The notes beneath the pieces are model-generated. The model was given only the letters and a program-made list of their open reading frames with translations. It ran no database searches and was not told where the DNA came from. Made by a program: the position numbers and the translations under genes. A stretch of 20,274 nt of DNA, from the NCBI GenBank assembly GCA_050181465.1, contig JBFXDD010000059.1, positions 1 to 20,274 of the forward strand. The letters run 5' to 3'. Positions 1 to 7,687 of this stretch are shown piece after piece (within the stretch, counting starts at the first letter, position 1; each line of letters begins with the position of its first letter). The DNA comes from JACRLW01 sp050181465 (GTDB lineage Bacteria > Planctomycetota > UBA1135 > UBA2386).

Positions 1-20
1 GTCGTCGATGTCGGAAGTGC

Positions 21-1220
21 TTGTACCATCCAGAGATGCGCACGTCTCGACGCAGCGTGGTGGCCGGTCTCGAGGCTGCCATCGAGCTTCCGCAGGCCTT
101 ACTGCAAGTGATCGTCGGGCCGCGGCAAGTGGGCAAGACCACGGCGGCTCGCCAAGTGGGCGAGGGCTGGCGCGGCCCCGTGCACTACGCGACGGCCGAC
201 CTCCCGCTGCCTCCGGGACCCGAGTGGATCGAGTCGCACTGGGGGCTCGCGCGGCGCGACGCGGGGAAGGCCCCGCTCCTGATCCTCGATGAGGTGCAGA
301 AGGTGAGCGGCTGGAGCGAAACCACCAAGGCGCTGTGGGACGACGATCGTGCGCATTCCCGCGACCTTCGCGTGATCCTGCTGGTCTCGTCCGCGCTCTT
401 GCTCGCCGAAGGCACGAGCGAGAGCCTCGCCGGTCGCTTCCTGCTTCACCGCTGTCTGCACTGGAGCTTCGCCGAGTGTCGAGCGGCGTTCGGATGGGAT
501 CTCGATCAGTGGGTGTACTTCGGCGACTATCCCGGAGCAGCATCGCTGATCGGAGACGAAGAGCTTTGGCGTCGCTACGTCGCCGCCTCCCTCGTCGAGA
601 CGGTCCTCTCGCGCGATGTCCTCGCTTTGCGGCGTATCGCGAAACCCACGCTCCTGCGGCACATGTTCGCGCTCGTCGCACGCTTTCCCGCGCAGATTCT
701 GTCGTACCAGAAGATGTTGGGTCAGCTTCAGGATGCGGGCAACACGACCACGCTGGCTGATTACCTGCGGCTTTGCGAGAAGGCGTTCCTGGTGAGTGGG
801 CTCGAACGATTCTCGGCAGGCGATGCGCGCAGTCGCGGCTCCAGCCCGAAGGTCATTCTCTGGAACGACGCGCTGGTCTCGGCGTTGGGCCTGCGTTCTT
901 TCGACGAGGCCCGACGCGACTCGACCTGGTGGGGCCGCTTGATCGAGAACGCAGTGGGCGCACACCTGCTCAACCATCTCCAGGGTCTCCCGTATGAGAG
1001 AACCTATTGGCGACACCGAAACGATGAAGTCGACTTCGTGGTTCGTGCGGCCGATGCGTTGTGGGCGATCGAAGTGAAGAGCGGAATTCCCAAACATCCG
1101 AACGGCCTGCGGGCATTCCTGCGCAAGCACCCACAAGCGCGCCCCCTGCTTCTCGGACAAGGTGGACTCGCACTCGAAGAGTTCTTCCTGACCAACCCCC
1201 GCGATTTACTTCGTCCGTGA
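21..1220 (+). CDS. AAA-family ATPase with DUF4143-type C-terminal domain
   Basis: This is a predicted cytoplasmic ATP-binding protein of the AAA plus DUF4143 family, whose cellular role is poorly defined. The Walker A motif GPRQVGKT lies at residues 33-40 and the Walker B stretch LLILDE at about 86-91, followed by the QKV...W signature usual in this family. The C-terminus has a nuclease-like pattern, E336-V-D338 then E351-V-K353, as in the PD-(D/E)xK-like fold of DUF4143. Length (399 residues) is normal. The start is uncertain. The frame is open to the window edge; TTG at 21 has GGAAG four bases upstream, while ATG at 36 has no evident ribosome site. The gene converges on the mutase gene, 49 bp away, and stands alone in view. 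Some relatives are called toxin-antitoxin or mobile-element genes, but nothing here supports that. Confidence 0.85.
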   Translation: MYHPEMRTSRRSVVAGLEAAIELPQALLQVIVGPRQVGKTTAARQVGEGWRGPVHYATADLPLPPGPEWIESHWGLARRDAGKAPLLILDEVQKVSGWSETTKALWDDDRAHSRDLRVILLVSSALLLAEGTSESLAGRFLLHRCLHWSFAECRAAFGWDLDQWVYFGDYPGAASLIGDEELWRRYVAASLVETVLSRDVLALRRIAKPTLLRHMFALVARFPAQILSYQKMLGQLQDAGNTTTLADYLRLCEKAFLVSGLERFSAGDARSRGSSPKVILWNDALVSALGLRSFDEARRDSTWWGRLIENAVGAHLLNHLQGLPYERTYWRHRNDEVDFVVRAADALWAIEVKSGIPKHPNGLRAFLRKHPQARPLLLGQGGLALEEFFLTNPRDLLRP

Positions 1221-1225
1221 CGATC

Positions 1226-1242
1226 GCGGCCGGACCGGCCGC
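1226..1242. terminator. GC-rich palindrome between convergent genes
   Basis: The bases GCGGCCGGACCGGCCGC form a near-perfect inverted repeat, for example a 6-bp stem GCGGCC/GGCCGC around a 5-base loop. Allowing one bulged base, GAT/ATC pairs extend it outward to 1222-1245. It begins 6 bp after the stop of the ATPase gene and ends 27 bp before the stop of the convergent mutase gene, so it could act in both directions. There is no T-run on either strand, so it is not a classical intrinsic terminator. Confidence 0.3.
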
Positions 1243-1269
1243 ATCCGCTGTGCCGACTCCGCACGCGCC

Positions 1270-3444
1270 TTACTCGTTCTCGTGCGCGTCCTCGTCAGCC
1301 GTGTTCTCGTTGTCCGTGTCCTCCTCATCCATGTCCTCGGGAATCACGATGCCGAGGCTGCGATGCAGGCGCGCGATGGCGGCCACGACATCGACGCCGC
1401 GATGGACCGCGAAGTCGCAAGCGGCCTCGACGGCCGCGTCGGGCTTGCCGGCCCAGATCAGCGTCGCACCGGTGGCGAGACCGCGCACGAGTGCCAGCTT
1501 CGCGAGGCCGTCGGCATCCTCGGCGCAGACCACGATCGCGCTGCGCGCGGCGGGAAGATCGGGCTCATCGCCCTCGGCGGCCCACTCGACATCGACCGGC
1601 TCGAGTCCGCCGACGCGCAGCACATCGCGCGCGAAGTCCGCCTTCGCCAACACGGTCGGCGAACGACCGAGACGGAGCACGACGACCCGCGGACGCGGGC
1701 GTCCCGGCTCCTCGTGCTCGCGCGCCGATATCCGCAATTCCTCGAAGGGTGCGCCGTCCGTGCTCGCGAAGAGCAGGTGCCGATGGACGACGTCGCGCTC
1801 GCGATCGGGCCAGCGCGCGGTGCAGAACTCCTCCAGGGTGAGCTCGTCGACGCCGTCCTCGAGCGCGGTCGCCATCAGGTTCGTCGTCGTCGCGCGCCGC
1901 AACGCGAGCAACTGCGCCTCGGCGCGATCGCCGCGCCGCCGATCGAGGAACTTCTCGAAGCGCGCGACATGCGCTTCCTCGAAGGCCTCAAGATCGTCGA
2001 GTTCCATCGCTGCCGTCTCGGAGTCCTCGCGCGACAGATCCGCATAGCGGTTGATCCCGACCAGGGTCCGGCGACGAGTCGCGAAGGCGCTCGCGCGCGC
2101 GCTCTCGGCATCGGCGACCATCGCGGCCAACCGTCCGTCCTGCGCCGCGGCGAGGAAGCCGCCCATCGACTCGATCGCCTGCATGTGTTGCCACGCCCGG
2201 CGCGCGAGAGAATCGGTCAGCACTTCGATCGCGTGGCTGCCGCTCAGCGGATCGGTCACGGAGCCGACGTGCGACTCATGTCGCAGCAGCAAGCCGGTAT
2301 TGCGGGCGAGATCGTGCACGCCCATTCGATCCGAGCCGTCGTGCGGCATCACGATCAAGCTGTCACAGCCGCCGATCGACGCGGTCGTCGCGGCGAGCGA
2401 GCTGCGGATCAGATTGACTTCGTGATCGACCATGTCCGCACGGAAGCGCGCGCTGGTGAGTCCGAGCACGTGTGGCGTCGCCGTGGGTGTCTTGCTGCCG
2501 AAGGCGCGCGCGAGCTGTCGCCAACACTCGCGGAGGGCGCGGAGTTTGGCCACCTCGGTCAACATCTCGTGCGAGACCTGCATACGCACGCTCGCGTGAC
2601 GGGTGAGGACGTCGAACGCGATGCCGCGGGTGACCAGCGCGCGCGCGATCTCGACGGTCGCGGCGAGCTGCAAACCGAGCTCGAGCGCGGCCGGCGCGCC
2701 GGCGAGGTGGTAGGACTGCGCGTCGAGCACCAGCGGACGAACGCCCGGCAACTCGCGCTGCGCGAAGTGCAGCACGCCGGCGAGCGTGTCGAAGACGGAC
2801 TGCGGCGACGTGCGGCGCGAGGTCGCCGTCGCGTCGTCCTCGCGTCGCAGTCGGCGCGCGAGGATCTGATCGATCGGATCGATGTCGACGCCGCCGCGCA
2901 GCGCTTCGGGTCGGATCCGGCGACTCTTCGCGATGCGGATCCACCAGGCGAGCACGGCGAGAGCGCCTTCCCCGGCGGAGAACCACAACGACGTCGTCGA
3001 CAGGTCCAATCGATCGAGCGTCGCTTCGAGATCGCGTCGGGTGTGGATCGCGACACCGCCTTCGCCCGGCAGGGGGATCGCGAAGGGATCGTCGTCGTCG
3101 TCGCTCTCCTCGCCGAGGTCGATCCCGGGCGACATCGCCTCGCGGCACAGCTCATCGCAACGGAACTCGATCTCGTCGGCGCCTTGCTGAAGTGCCCAGC
3201 GGGCGTGGGCCGCAGCCGCACGCGGATCGGCGGCCACGATGAGTTCGCGGATCGCGAAGCCGGTCGGCGACACCGGTGCGGTCGCCGGCGCTCCCTGCGT
3301 GAGTGCCGCACTGTCCTCGCTGCGCAGCAGTGGGGGCACCTCGAGTCCGTCTCCCGTGATCCACCGGAGAGAGTCGTAGCTCTTGCCGAGGCCGGCCTCG
3401 ACCTGCGCGCGCCAGTCCTGAAAGTCCGCGGTCCGATCGCTCAT
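1270..3444 (-). CDS. mutA: Methylmalonyl-CoA mutase small (beta) subunit, non-cobalamin-binding
   Basis: This is the small subunit of heterodimeric methylmalonyl-CoA mutase, the enzyme that interconverts succinyl-CoA and (R)-methylmalonyl-CoA in propionate and branched-chain carbon metabolism. Family features are the N-terminal DGLEVPPLL at about 33-40, a YHLAGAPAALEL stretch at about 245-256 that resembles the small-subunit YHdAGA motif, and RNTGLLLRHESHVGSVTDPL at 381-400. The C-terminal Rossmann-like domain (about 585-700) lacks the DxHxxG cobalamin motif; the equivalent stretch reads RLGRSPTV. This argues for the structural subunit and not the catalytic MutB. At 724 residues it is longer than many MutA proteins. 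The excess includes an acidic insertion (about 111-119) and a strongly acidic tail (703-724). No mutB is adjacent; the next gene downstream is convergent. The DUF3810 gene lies 45 bp upstream on the same strand. No Shine-Dalgarno sequence is evident. Confidence 0.85.
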   Translation of the reverse strand: MSDRTADFQDWRAQVEAGLGKSYDSLRWITGDGLEVPPLLRSEDSAALTQGAPATAPVSPTGFAIRELIVAADPRAAAAHARWALQQGADEIEFRCDELCREAMSPGIDLGEESDDDDDPFAIPLPGEGGVAIHTRRDLEATLDRLDLSTTSLWFSAGEGALAVLAWWIRIAKSRRIRPEALRGGVDIDPIDQILARRLRREDDATATSRRTSPQSVFDTLAGVLHFAQRELPGVRPLVLDAQSYHLAGAPAALELGLQLAATVEIARALVTRGIAFDVLTRHASVRMQVSHEMLTEVAKLRALRECWRQLARAFGSKTPTATPHVLGLTSARFRADMVDHEVNLIRSSLAATTASIGGCDSLIVMPHDGSDRMGVHDLARNTGLLLRHESHVGSVTDPLSGSHAIEVLTDSLARRAWQHMQAIESMGGFLAAAQDGRLAAMVADAESARASAFATRRRTLVGINRYADLSREDSETAAMELDDLEAFEEAHVARFEKFLDRRRGDRAEAQLLALRRATTTNLMATALEDGVDELTLEEFCTARWPDRERDVVHRHLLFASTDGAPFEELRISAREHEEPGRPRPRVVVLRLGRSPTVLAKADFARDVLRVGGLEPVDVEWAAEGDEPDLPAARSAIVVCAEDADGLAKLALVRGLATGATLIWAGKPDAAVEAACDFAVHRGVDVVAAIARLHRSLGIVIPEDMDEEDTDNENTADEDAHENE

Positions 3445-3450
3445 CGAACC

Positions 3451-3461
3451 GGCATCATGCC
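3451..3461. promoter_or_regulatory. Short palindromes just upstream of mutA
   Basis: GGCATCATGCC is an 11-bp inverted repeat (GGCAT, one base, ATGCC) ending 6 bp from the mutA start codon. A second, perfect 10-bp palindrome GCGGCGCCGC lies at 3470-3479. Both sit in the 45-bp spacer between mutA and the upstream DUF3810 gene. They could be an operator or a short hairpin, or chance in GC-rich DNA. Confidence 0.15.
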
Positions 3462-3489
3462 AGAGAGCTGCGGCGCCGCGAGGTGCGAA

Positions 3490-4584
3490 TCAGCGCTCCA
3501 GCACGGCCACCAACCAGTCGACCACGCGCCCGTAACTCGCGATGCCGTCGCCGTGTCCCGCAGAGCGCAGGTAGGCGTCGTTGGTGATGTTGGCGATCGT
3601 GGTCAGGGTCTCATGCAGTCGTTTCGGCTGCCGGTCCCAGAACTCGCGTTCGGCGCGCTCGTCGGCGAGCACTTCGGGGCTGACCAGGCCGCGGACTCGC
3701 TTCCACTCGCCGTAGTCGGCGCGCTTCAACGGCGCCATGGCATAACGCCAAGCCATGAATTCGACGGCGTAGCGCAAGAGTGGGTCGTCGGACTTCGAGC
3801 CGACCCACCAGGCGATGAAGTTGGCGTCGTCTTCGCGCGCGTAACCGCGGAAGTGCGCACTCTCGTGCAATGCCGAGAACGCCATCCAGATCACCGGCAT
3901 GTCGGCGTTCACGTTCGACTCGCCGGTGAATGGCGAATAGATGCCGGCGGTCGAAGTGAGCGTGAGGATTCGTGAGATCCAGGGAAAGCGCAGCATCGGG
4001 GGTGGGCCGGCGAGCACCGGCAGCTCCCTGCCCGCGGCGGCGTAGGCGATCGCGACCCCCGTCCTCCAGCGGCCGTCGAGTTCGTCGTAGATCGACTGCA
4101 TTCCTGCGGGCCGGGTGCTTGTTGCACGCAACGCCAGCTTCTCGGCCGTGCGGGCGAGCGCCGCAGTGCTGGTCTCGGCGCGATCGATCCCGATGCGCTT
4201 GCCGAACGGCTCGCGCGAGTGATTTATGCCCCACAGCAGAATGAACAGCGTGAAGCCGATGCTCAGCACGCTCGCCGACCAAGTGAATCCGCGCAAGCCA
4301 GCGTCGACCCAGCGGATCTCACGACGCCATGCTCGCCGGATGCCGCGCAGGAAGCGCACGAGCGTCCAGCCGATCAAGGCCAGCAAACCGACTTCGCCGA
4401 GTGCAACCGGGGACCACGCGGTCAGCAGGTGAAGTCCGCGCGCGAGGAGCGGATACACCCCCTGCGAATACCAACGCTCGGTGAAAGCCGGCGCGATCGC
4501 ACAAAGCTGCTGCACGCCGAAGGCCAGCGCGGCGATCACGACGGTGGCGAGACGAAACCGCCAGGGATGACGAGACTGAGTCAT
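3490..4584 (-). CDS. DUF3810 family membrane protein, putative zinc metallopeptidase
   Basis: This is a predicted integral membrane protein of the DUF3810 family. The N-terminal third carries about three hydrophobic segments (roughly residues 12-30, 60-79 and 102-120), followed by WGINHSREPF at 118-127, which resembles the conserved WGLNYxRxPL stretch of the family. The extramembrane part contains HESAH at 240-244, an HExxH zinc-binding signature, and then GYAREDDANF at 247-256, where a distal acidic ligand would be expected. The substrate is unknown. I chose ATG at 4584 (MTQSRH, 364 residues). The frame stays open upstream to 4926, but that extension is not family-like and would run across the divergent VanZ gene. 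The start lies 21 bp from the VanZ start on the other strand, so the two promoters must overlap or lie within the genes. Confidence 0.8.
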   Translation of the reverse strand: MTQSRHPWRFRLATVVIAALAFGVQQLCAIAPAFTERWYSQGVYPLLARGLHLLTAWSPVALGEVGLLALIGWTLVRFLRGIRRAWRREIRWVDAGLRGFTWSASVLSIGFTLFILLWGINHSREPFGKRIGIDRAETSTAALARTAEKLALRATSTRPAGMQSIYDELDGRWRTGVAIAYAAAGRELPVLAGPPPMLRFPWISRILTLTSTAGIYSPFTGESNVNADMPVIWMAFSALHESAHFRGYAREDDANFIAWWVGSKSDDPLLRYAVEFMAWRYAMAPLKRADYGEWKRVRGLVSPEVLADERAEREFWDRQPKRLHETLTTIANITNDAYLRSAGHGDGIASYGRVVDWLVAVLER

Positions 4585-4605
4585 CGGCGCCGTAAGGTAG
4601 CGAGC

Positions 4606-5595
4606 ATGCGGAGTTCCCGCTCGGCGTGGTTCGCCTGCCTCGCGCTCATTCCTTGCTACTGGGCTGCGGCGACGTGGCCCTTCGCCGTGGAGTCGCCGCA
4701 TTGGCGGCCCAACACCGTGACCGTCGGATCGTCGGGGGCGAACTTCGAGACGAACTCGCGACTCGTCGGCGACGGTGCGACCATCGTGCGCGCAGCGCGA
4801 GCGGCCGGCGCGATGGAGGTCGCGCTTCGCGTGCAGACTGCGGATCCTCAGCAGGGCGGACCGGCGCGGATCGTCGAACTCGGGATCGATCACGAGCGCG
4901 CGAACCTCACCATCGGCCAGGATCACGCCGACCTGGTGGTTCGGGTGCGCCGCACGGGTTCGGATCCGTCCGGCACGCCGCCGTTGGTTCTGCCGGATCT
5001 CTTCGCCTTGGACCCGGCTCAGTCGCAGGGGAGTCGGGACATCACGCTGGAGATCGAGGCGGCGCGACTTGCCGTGCGATGTGCCACCACCGGTGCGGCG
5101 GCGGAGTCGGCCACGGCGGACGTCTTCTCTGCCTGGGATCCGGATCCGATCCTGATCTTGGGAGACTCCCCGGTCGGTGAGCGCGGCTGGCGCGGTCGGA
5201 TCGAGCTGGCGCGGATCACGGCAGGGACGCAGGTCTTCGAACTCCTGGGTCCATCGGCGACCCGCTCGCCGTCGGACGTGCTCTGGCTGCCGGCGCGCCT
5301 CCGCCGCGTGATCGATCGCTATGGGTTTCCGCCGCTCGACGCCCTCGAGGTGCTGGTCAACGTGCTCGGTTTCCTACCGATCGGCTGGCTCGCAGTCCGC
5401 GCGGGCTGCCGGCGTGTCGCCGCCGTGCTGCTCGGCCTGGCAGTGAGTGTCAGCATGGAAGTCGCGCAGGTGTTCTTCGCCGAGCGCATTCCCGCCGCGA
5501 CCGATCTCCTGGCGAACACACTCGGTGCCTGGATCGGTGCATGGATCGCTCAGCGTGGAAGCGGACCGAGTCCCACGCGAGTTCGAAGCTCCTGA
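4606..5595 (+). CDS. VanZ-like membrane protein with inserted LamG-like domain
   Basis: This protein combines an N-terminal hydrophobic segment (about residues 8-26), an extracytoplasmic domain and a C-terminal VanZ-type membrane domain. The middle part (about 65-210) has hallmarks of a concanavalin/LamG-like fold seen in planctomycete VanZ proteins: PARIVELG near 86-93, NLTIGQDHADLVVRVRR near 100-116, and GWRGRIELARI near 194-204. The VanZ part has NVLGFLPIGWL at 252-262, MEVAQVFFAERIPAATDLL at 284-302 and NTLGAWIGAW at 304-313, matching the usual N-GF-P-G, E-Q-R-D and NT-GA-G pattern. Function is unknown; VanZ itself contributes to teicoplanin resistance. ATG 4606 is preceded by AAGG (4594-4597), and upstream in-frame starts would invade the divergent gene. 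The 3' end overlaps the convergent gene by 46 bp. Confidence 0.8.
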   Translation: MRSSRSAWFACLALIPCYWAAATWPFAVESPHWRPNTVTVGSSGANFETNSRLVGDGATIVRAARAAGAMEVALRVQTADPQQGGPARIVELGIDHERANLTIGQDHADLVVRVRRTGSDPSGTPPLVLPDLFALDPAQSQGSRDITLEIEAARLAVRCATTGAAAESATADVFSAWDPDPILILGDSPVGERGWRGRIELARITAGTQVFELLGPSATRSPSDVLWLPARLRRVIDRYGFPPLDALEVLVNVLGFLPIGWLAVRAGCRRVAAVLLGLAVSVSMEVAQVFFAERIPAATDLLANTLGAWIGAWIAQRGSGPSPTRVRSS

Positions 5596-6572
5596 ACGAG
5601 AGCGGCCCGCTCCCGGGGATGCTCGGTGAGGAAGCGCAGGAAGAACGGGCGGTGATTCCAATCGAAGGGCTCCTCCGCGCCGCCGTGGAGGTACAGGAGG
5701 AGGGCCGCCAGGTGCACGGCGGTCTTGCCGTCGCGGCGAAGAAGACCGTGCCAAAGCGCATCCATGACCGCCGGCGGATGAAAGGCGACGATGTGGTCGA
5801 GCAGCCGCGTCAGACCACCGTAGGTCGCTGCGGAGTCGATGGCTCGGACCAAGAACTCCGTCTTGCGATCCTCGTCGAAGAGGTCGGGCGCATAGTCCAA
5901 GACTGCGAGACGGATGTCCGTGTCGAGGGATGCACTCGCGCGCACCAACATCTCCTCACAGCGTGAGCCGCGCAGCGCGGCAAGCGCTTGCACGTCGCGC
6001 CAGTCTTGCACACCGTGATTGACGAGCAGAAGCTCGATCTGCTCGCGCTCGGTGGCCGACGCCGACCGGATGAGATCGAGGTCGTAGCCGGTTCCTTCGC
6101 GCCAGCGGTCGTAGTCGATGACCATGCTGGCGCGGAACTGCTCGACCAGCGTGGAACTGGTGCTCTGCGGCGGCCGGTGCTCGGCAGTTTCCCGAGCGAC
6201 CGTCGAGGAAGCAGAGGGGTTCGACGGCCATCCGGAGCCGCGGTTCATTCGCTCGCGGATGGCATCCATGTCCGGCGGCGGCTCTTCGGGGAGCGGCGGT
6301 TCCAGGACGAAGTAGTGGCGCTGACCGTCAGTCCACTCCCCCGAGTAGCTGCTGCTGTTGCGCTCGTAGAAATCGAGCGAGCTCGACTTCGTGCGCTCAC
6401 GACTTCGCACCATCTCGCGAAGTCGGCAATACGCGCCGCAGGGGGCTGCGGGAAAGCCGTGGCCGATTTCCTCGATGGCATTGCCCGCGGCGAGTTCGGC
6501 AAGGACGAGTTCGAGCAGCGGAGCCGGAAACGACTCTAGCTCTTCGGGTATGCCGGCATGTGTCATGGTCAC
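5550..6572 (-). CDS. Conserved two-domain protein of unknown function with HEAT-like C-terminus
   Basis: I do not recognise a named family. Two apparently conserved modules are joined by a low-complexity linker (about residues 110-145). The N-terminal module (about 12-108) holds LAAGNAIEEIGHGFPAAPCG at 27-46, DFYERNSSSYSGEWTD at 67-82 and FVLEPPLPEEPPPDMDAIR at 88-106. The C-terminal module (about 152-335) starts YDRWREGTGYDL and is alpha-helical with HEAT-like pairs such as DIRLAVLDYAPDLF, ending with a striking EPFDWNHRPFFLRFLTE at 301-317. No signal peptide or membrane segment is visible, so it is probably cytoplasmic. It follows the membrane-protein gene by 15 bp and is likely co-transcribed. 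GTG 6572 is four bases from GGAAG (6577-6581); ATG 6566 is an alternative ten bases away. A role as an immunity or accessory protein is only a guess. Confidence 0.7.
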   Translation of the reverse strand: MTMTHAGIPEELESFPAPLLELVLAELAAGNAIEEIGHGFPAAPCGAYCRLREMVRSRERTKSSSLDFYERNSSSYSGEWTDGQRHYFVLEPPLPEEPPPDMDAIRERMNRGSGWPSNPSASSTVARETAEHRPPQSTSSTLVEQFRASMVIDYDRWREGTGYDLDLIRSASATEREQIELLLVNHGVQDWRDVQALAALRGSRCEEMLVRASASLDTDIRLAVLDYAPDLFDEDRKTEFLVRAIDSAATYGGLTRLLDHIVAFHPPAVMDALWHGLLRRDGKTAVHLAALLLYLHGGAEEPFDWNHRPFFLRFLTEHPRERAALVQELRTRVGLGPLPR

Positions 6573-6587
6573 GTCGCTTCCGGTTGA

Positions 6588-7559
6588 CTAGACGAGCCGA
6601 AGGGCTCGTTGCCGGAGGTCCTGCAGGCCCGGCATTCGGTGAAGGAGTTCTGCCCACGCCTGCATCGCATCGCGAACATCTCCCCCGTCCTTGGCCACGC
6701 GCTCGGCCGCCTCGATCGCCGGTTGGAGATTGAAGTACCACGAACCGGGATTGCACTTCGGATCGAGTGTGCTCTTCCAACGTGCGGCTTCCTTGAGGAG
6801 GAAGGCGGACAGCGCTGCGGCGAGCGGGGCCGTGGTGGTCGGATAGTCCTTGGCGAGATAACGGAGCGAGTGTGACGCCCAACCGGTCTCCAGCAGTGCG
6901 TTCATCGCTTCCGTCAGATTCGGCAGGTTCGCGGTCTTCTCCAGACAAGCTTGGCGCACTTCCGGCGCGACCGAATGGACGAATTGGATGAGCTGCCAGA
7001 GCGCGGGTTGCTCCGGAAGCTTGCTCCATTCCTCGCGCTGATGGATCTCCTGCCCGCGTTCGAACTCGGTCTGACGCGTGATCGCATTCGCCGCTGCCTC
7101 ACTCCGTCGCTTCACGCTGGCCAGCCACATCCAAGCGAGCATCCCGTAGCTGGCTAGCGCGGAGAGCCATACCAGCGCCATGCCGAATTGCGCACCGAGC
7201 TGACCGTCGCCGAGCCGCTGCCCGTGGAGCGTAAACAAGGCGCCCGCGAGGGTGCCGTACACTCCGAACCGACCGAGCGCGGACTCGCTTCGCGTGCCGG
7301 CCATGATGCTCGCGATGGTCAGGCTGACGACGACACCGGGCAGGCTGAGGTAGATCGTCCAGCGCGGCAGTCCGGAGGGGTCGCAACTCCCGCCGGCCAC
7401 TCCTATCCAGATCGCCAGGCTGACGAGCAGCGCGAGCGGCCCACTGACCATGTGCGCGCCGACCGGCCCTTCGGGTCCGTAGCGCTGCCGCGAACTCGAC
7501 AAGACGAGCAGCGGCAGGGCACCCAGGGCAAGGAGCAGTGTGGCGATCGCGATACCCAC
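6588..7559 (-). CDS. Hypothetical multi-pass membrane protein with helical cytoplasmic domain
   Basis: I do not recognise this 323-residue protein. Hydrophobic segments lie at about residues 3-22, 37-56, 68-88, 98-112 and 124-147, giving four or five predicted membrane passes. A basic cluster VKRRSE at 149-154 suggests that the following part is cytoplasmic. The remaining 170 residues look alpha-helical and soluble, without recognisable catalytic motifs. The start is GTG at 7559, with only a weak purine stretch upstream. It diverges from the giant secreted protein gene across 128 bp and precedes the 340-residue two-domain gene by 15 bp in the same direction. Those two probably form an operon, and the pair may act together at the membrane. 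Confidence 0.65.
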   Translation of the reverse strand: MGIAIATLLLALGALPLLVLSSSRQRYGPEGPVGAHMVSGPLALLVSLAIWIGVAGGSCDPSGLPRWTIYLSLPGVVVSLTIASIMAGTRSESALGRFGVYGTLAGALFTLHGQRLGDGQLGAQFGMALVWLSALASYGMLAWMWLASVKRRSEAAANAITRQTEFERGQEIHQREEWSKLPEQPALWQLIQFVHSVAPEVRQACLEKTANLPNLTEAMNALLETGWASHSLRYLAKDYPTTTAPLAAALSAFLLKEAARWKSTLDPKCNPGSWYFNLQPAIEAAERVAKDGGDVRDAMQAWAELLHRMPGLQDLRQRALRLV

Positions 7560-7687
7560 ACCGGAAGGATCCGCCTGGCGGGGCGCGCGTGGCAGGAATT
7601 CTCGACTTCATCCGCAGCGCTTCGGAATTCGGCGATTTGGCCATCGCGGACGGGCGCACCCGCATTCCTCCCCTCGAGGCTCGAATC
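7560..7687. promoter_or_regulatory. Divergent intergenic region with repeated GGAATTC
   Basis: This 128-bp spacer separates the divergent membrane-protein gene and the giant secreted-protein gene and should hold promoters for both. The heptamer GGAATTC occurs at 7595-7601 and again at 7624-7630, 29 bp apart in the same orientation. I cannot assign clear -35 and -10 boxes. For the rightward gene, GAGG at 7676-7679 lies 8 bases before ATG 7688 and is a good ribosome-binding site. Confidence 0.35.

Noticed and set aside
99..1160. A 353-codon open frame on the - strand opposite the ATPase gene
   Set aside because: The sense strand encodes clear Walker A and B and DUF4143 motifs, and the antisense product has no recognisable features.
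21..1220. Mobile-element or toxin-antitoxin assignment for the DUF4143 ATPase
   Set aside because: No partner gene, terminal repeats, transposase or composition shift is visible around it.
1282..3975. A long open frame (897 codons) on the + strand opposite mutA
   Set aside because: It mirrors the conserved mutase gene, has an Arg/His/Asp-rich composition typical of GC-rich antisense frames, and runs on into the DUF3810 gene. It is a shadow.
4585..4926. N-terminal extension of the DUF3810 gene by 114 residues
   Set aside because: The extension is Arg-rich with no family features and would overlap the divergent VanZ gene. ATG 4584 directly precedes the first membrane segment.
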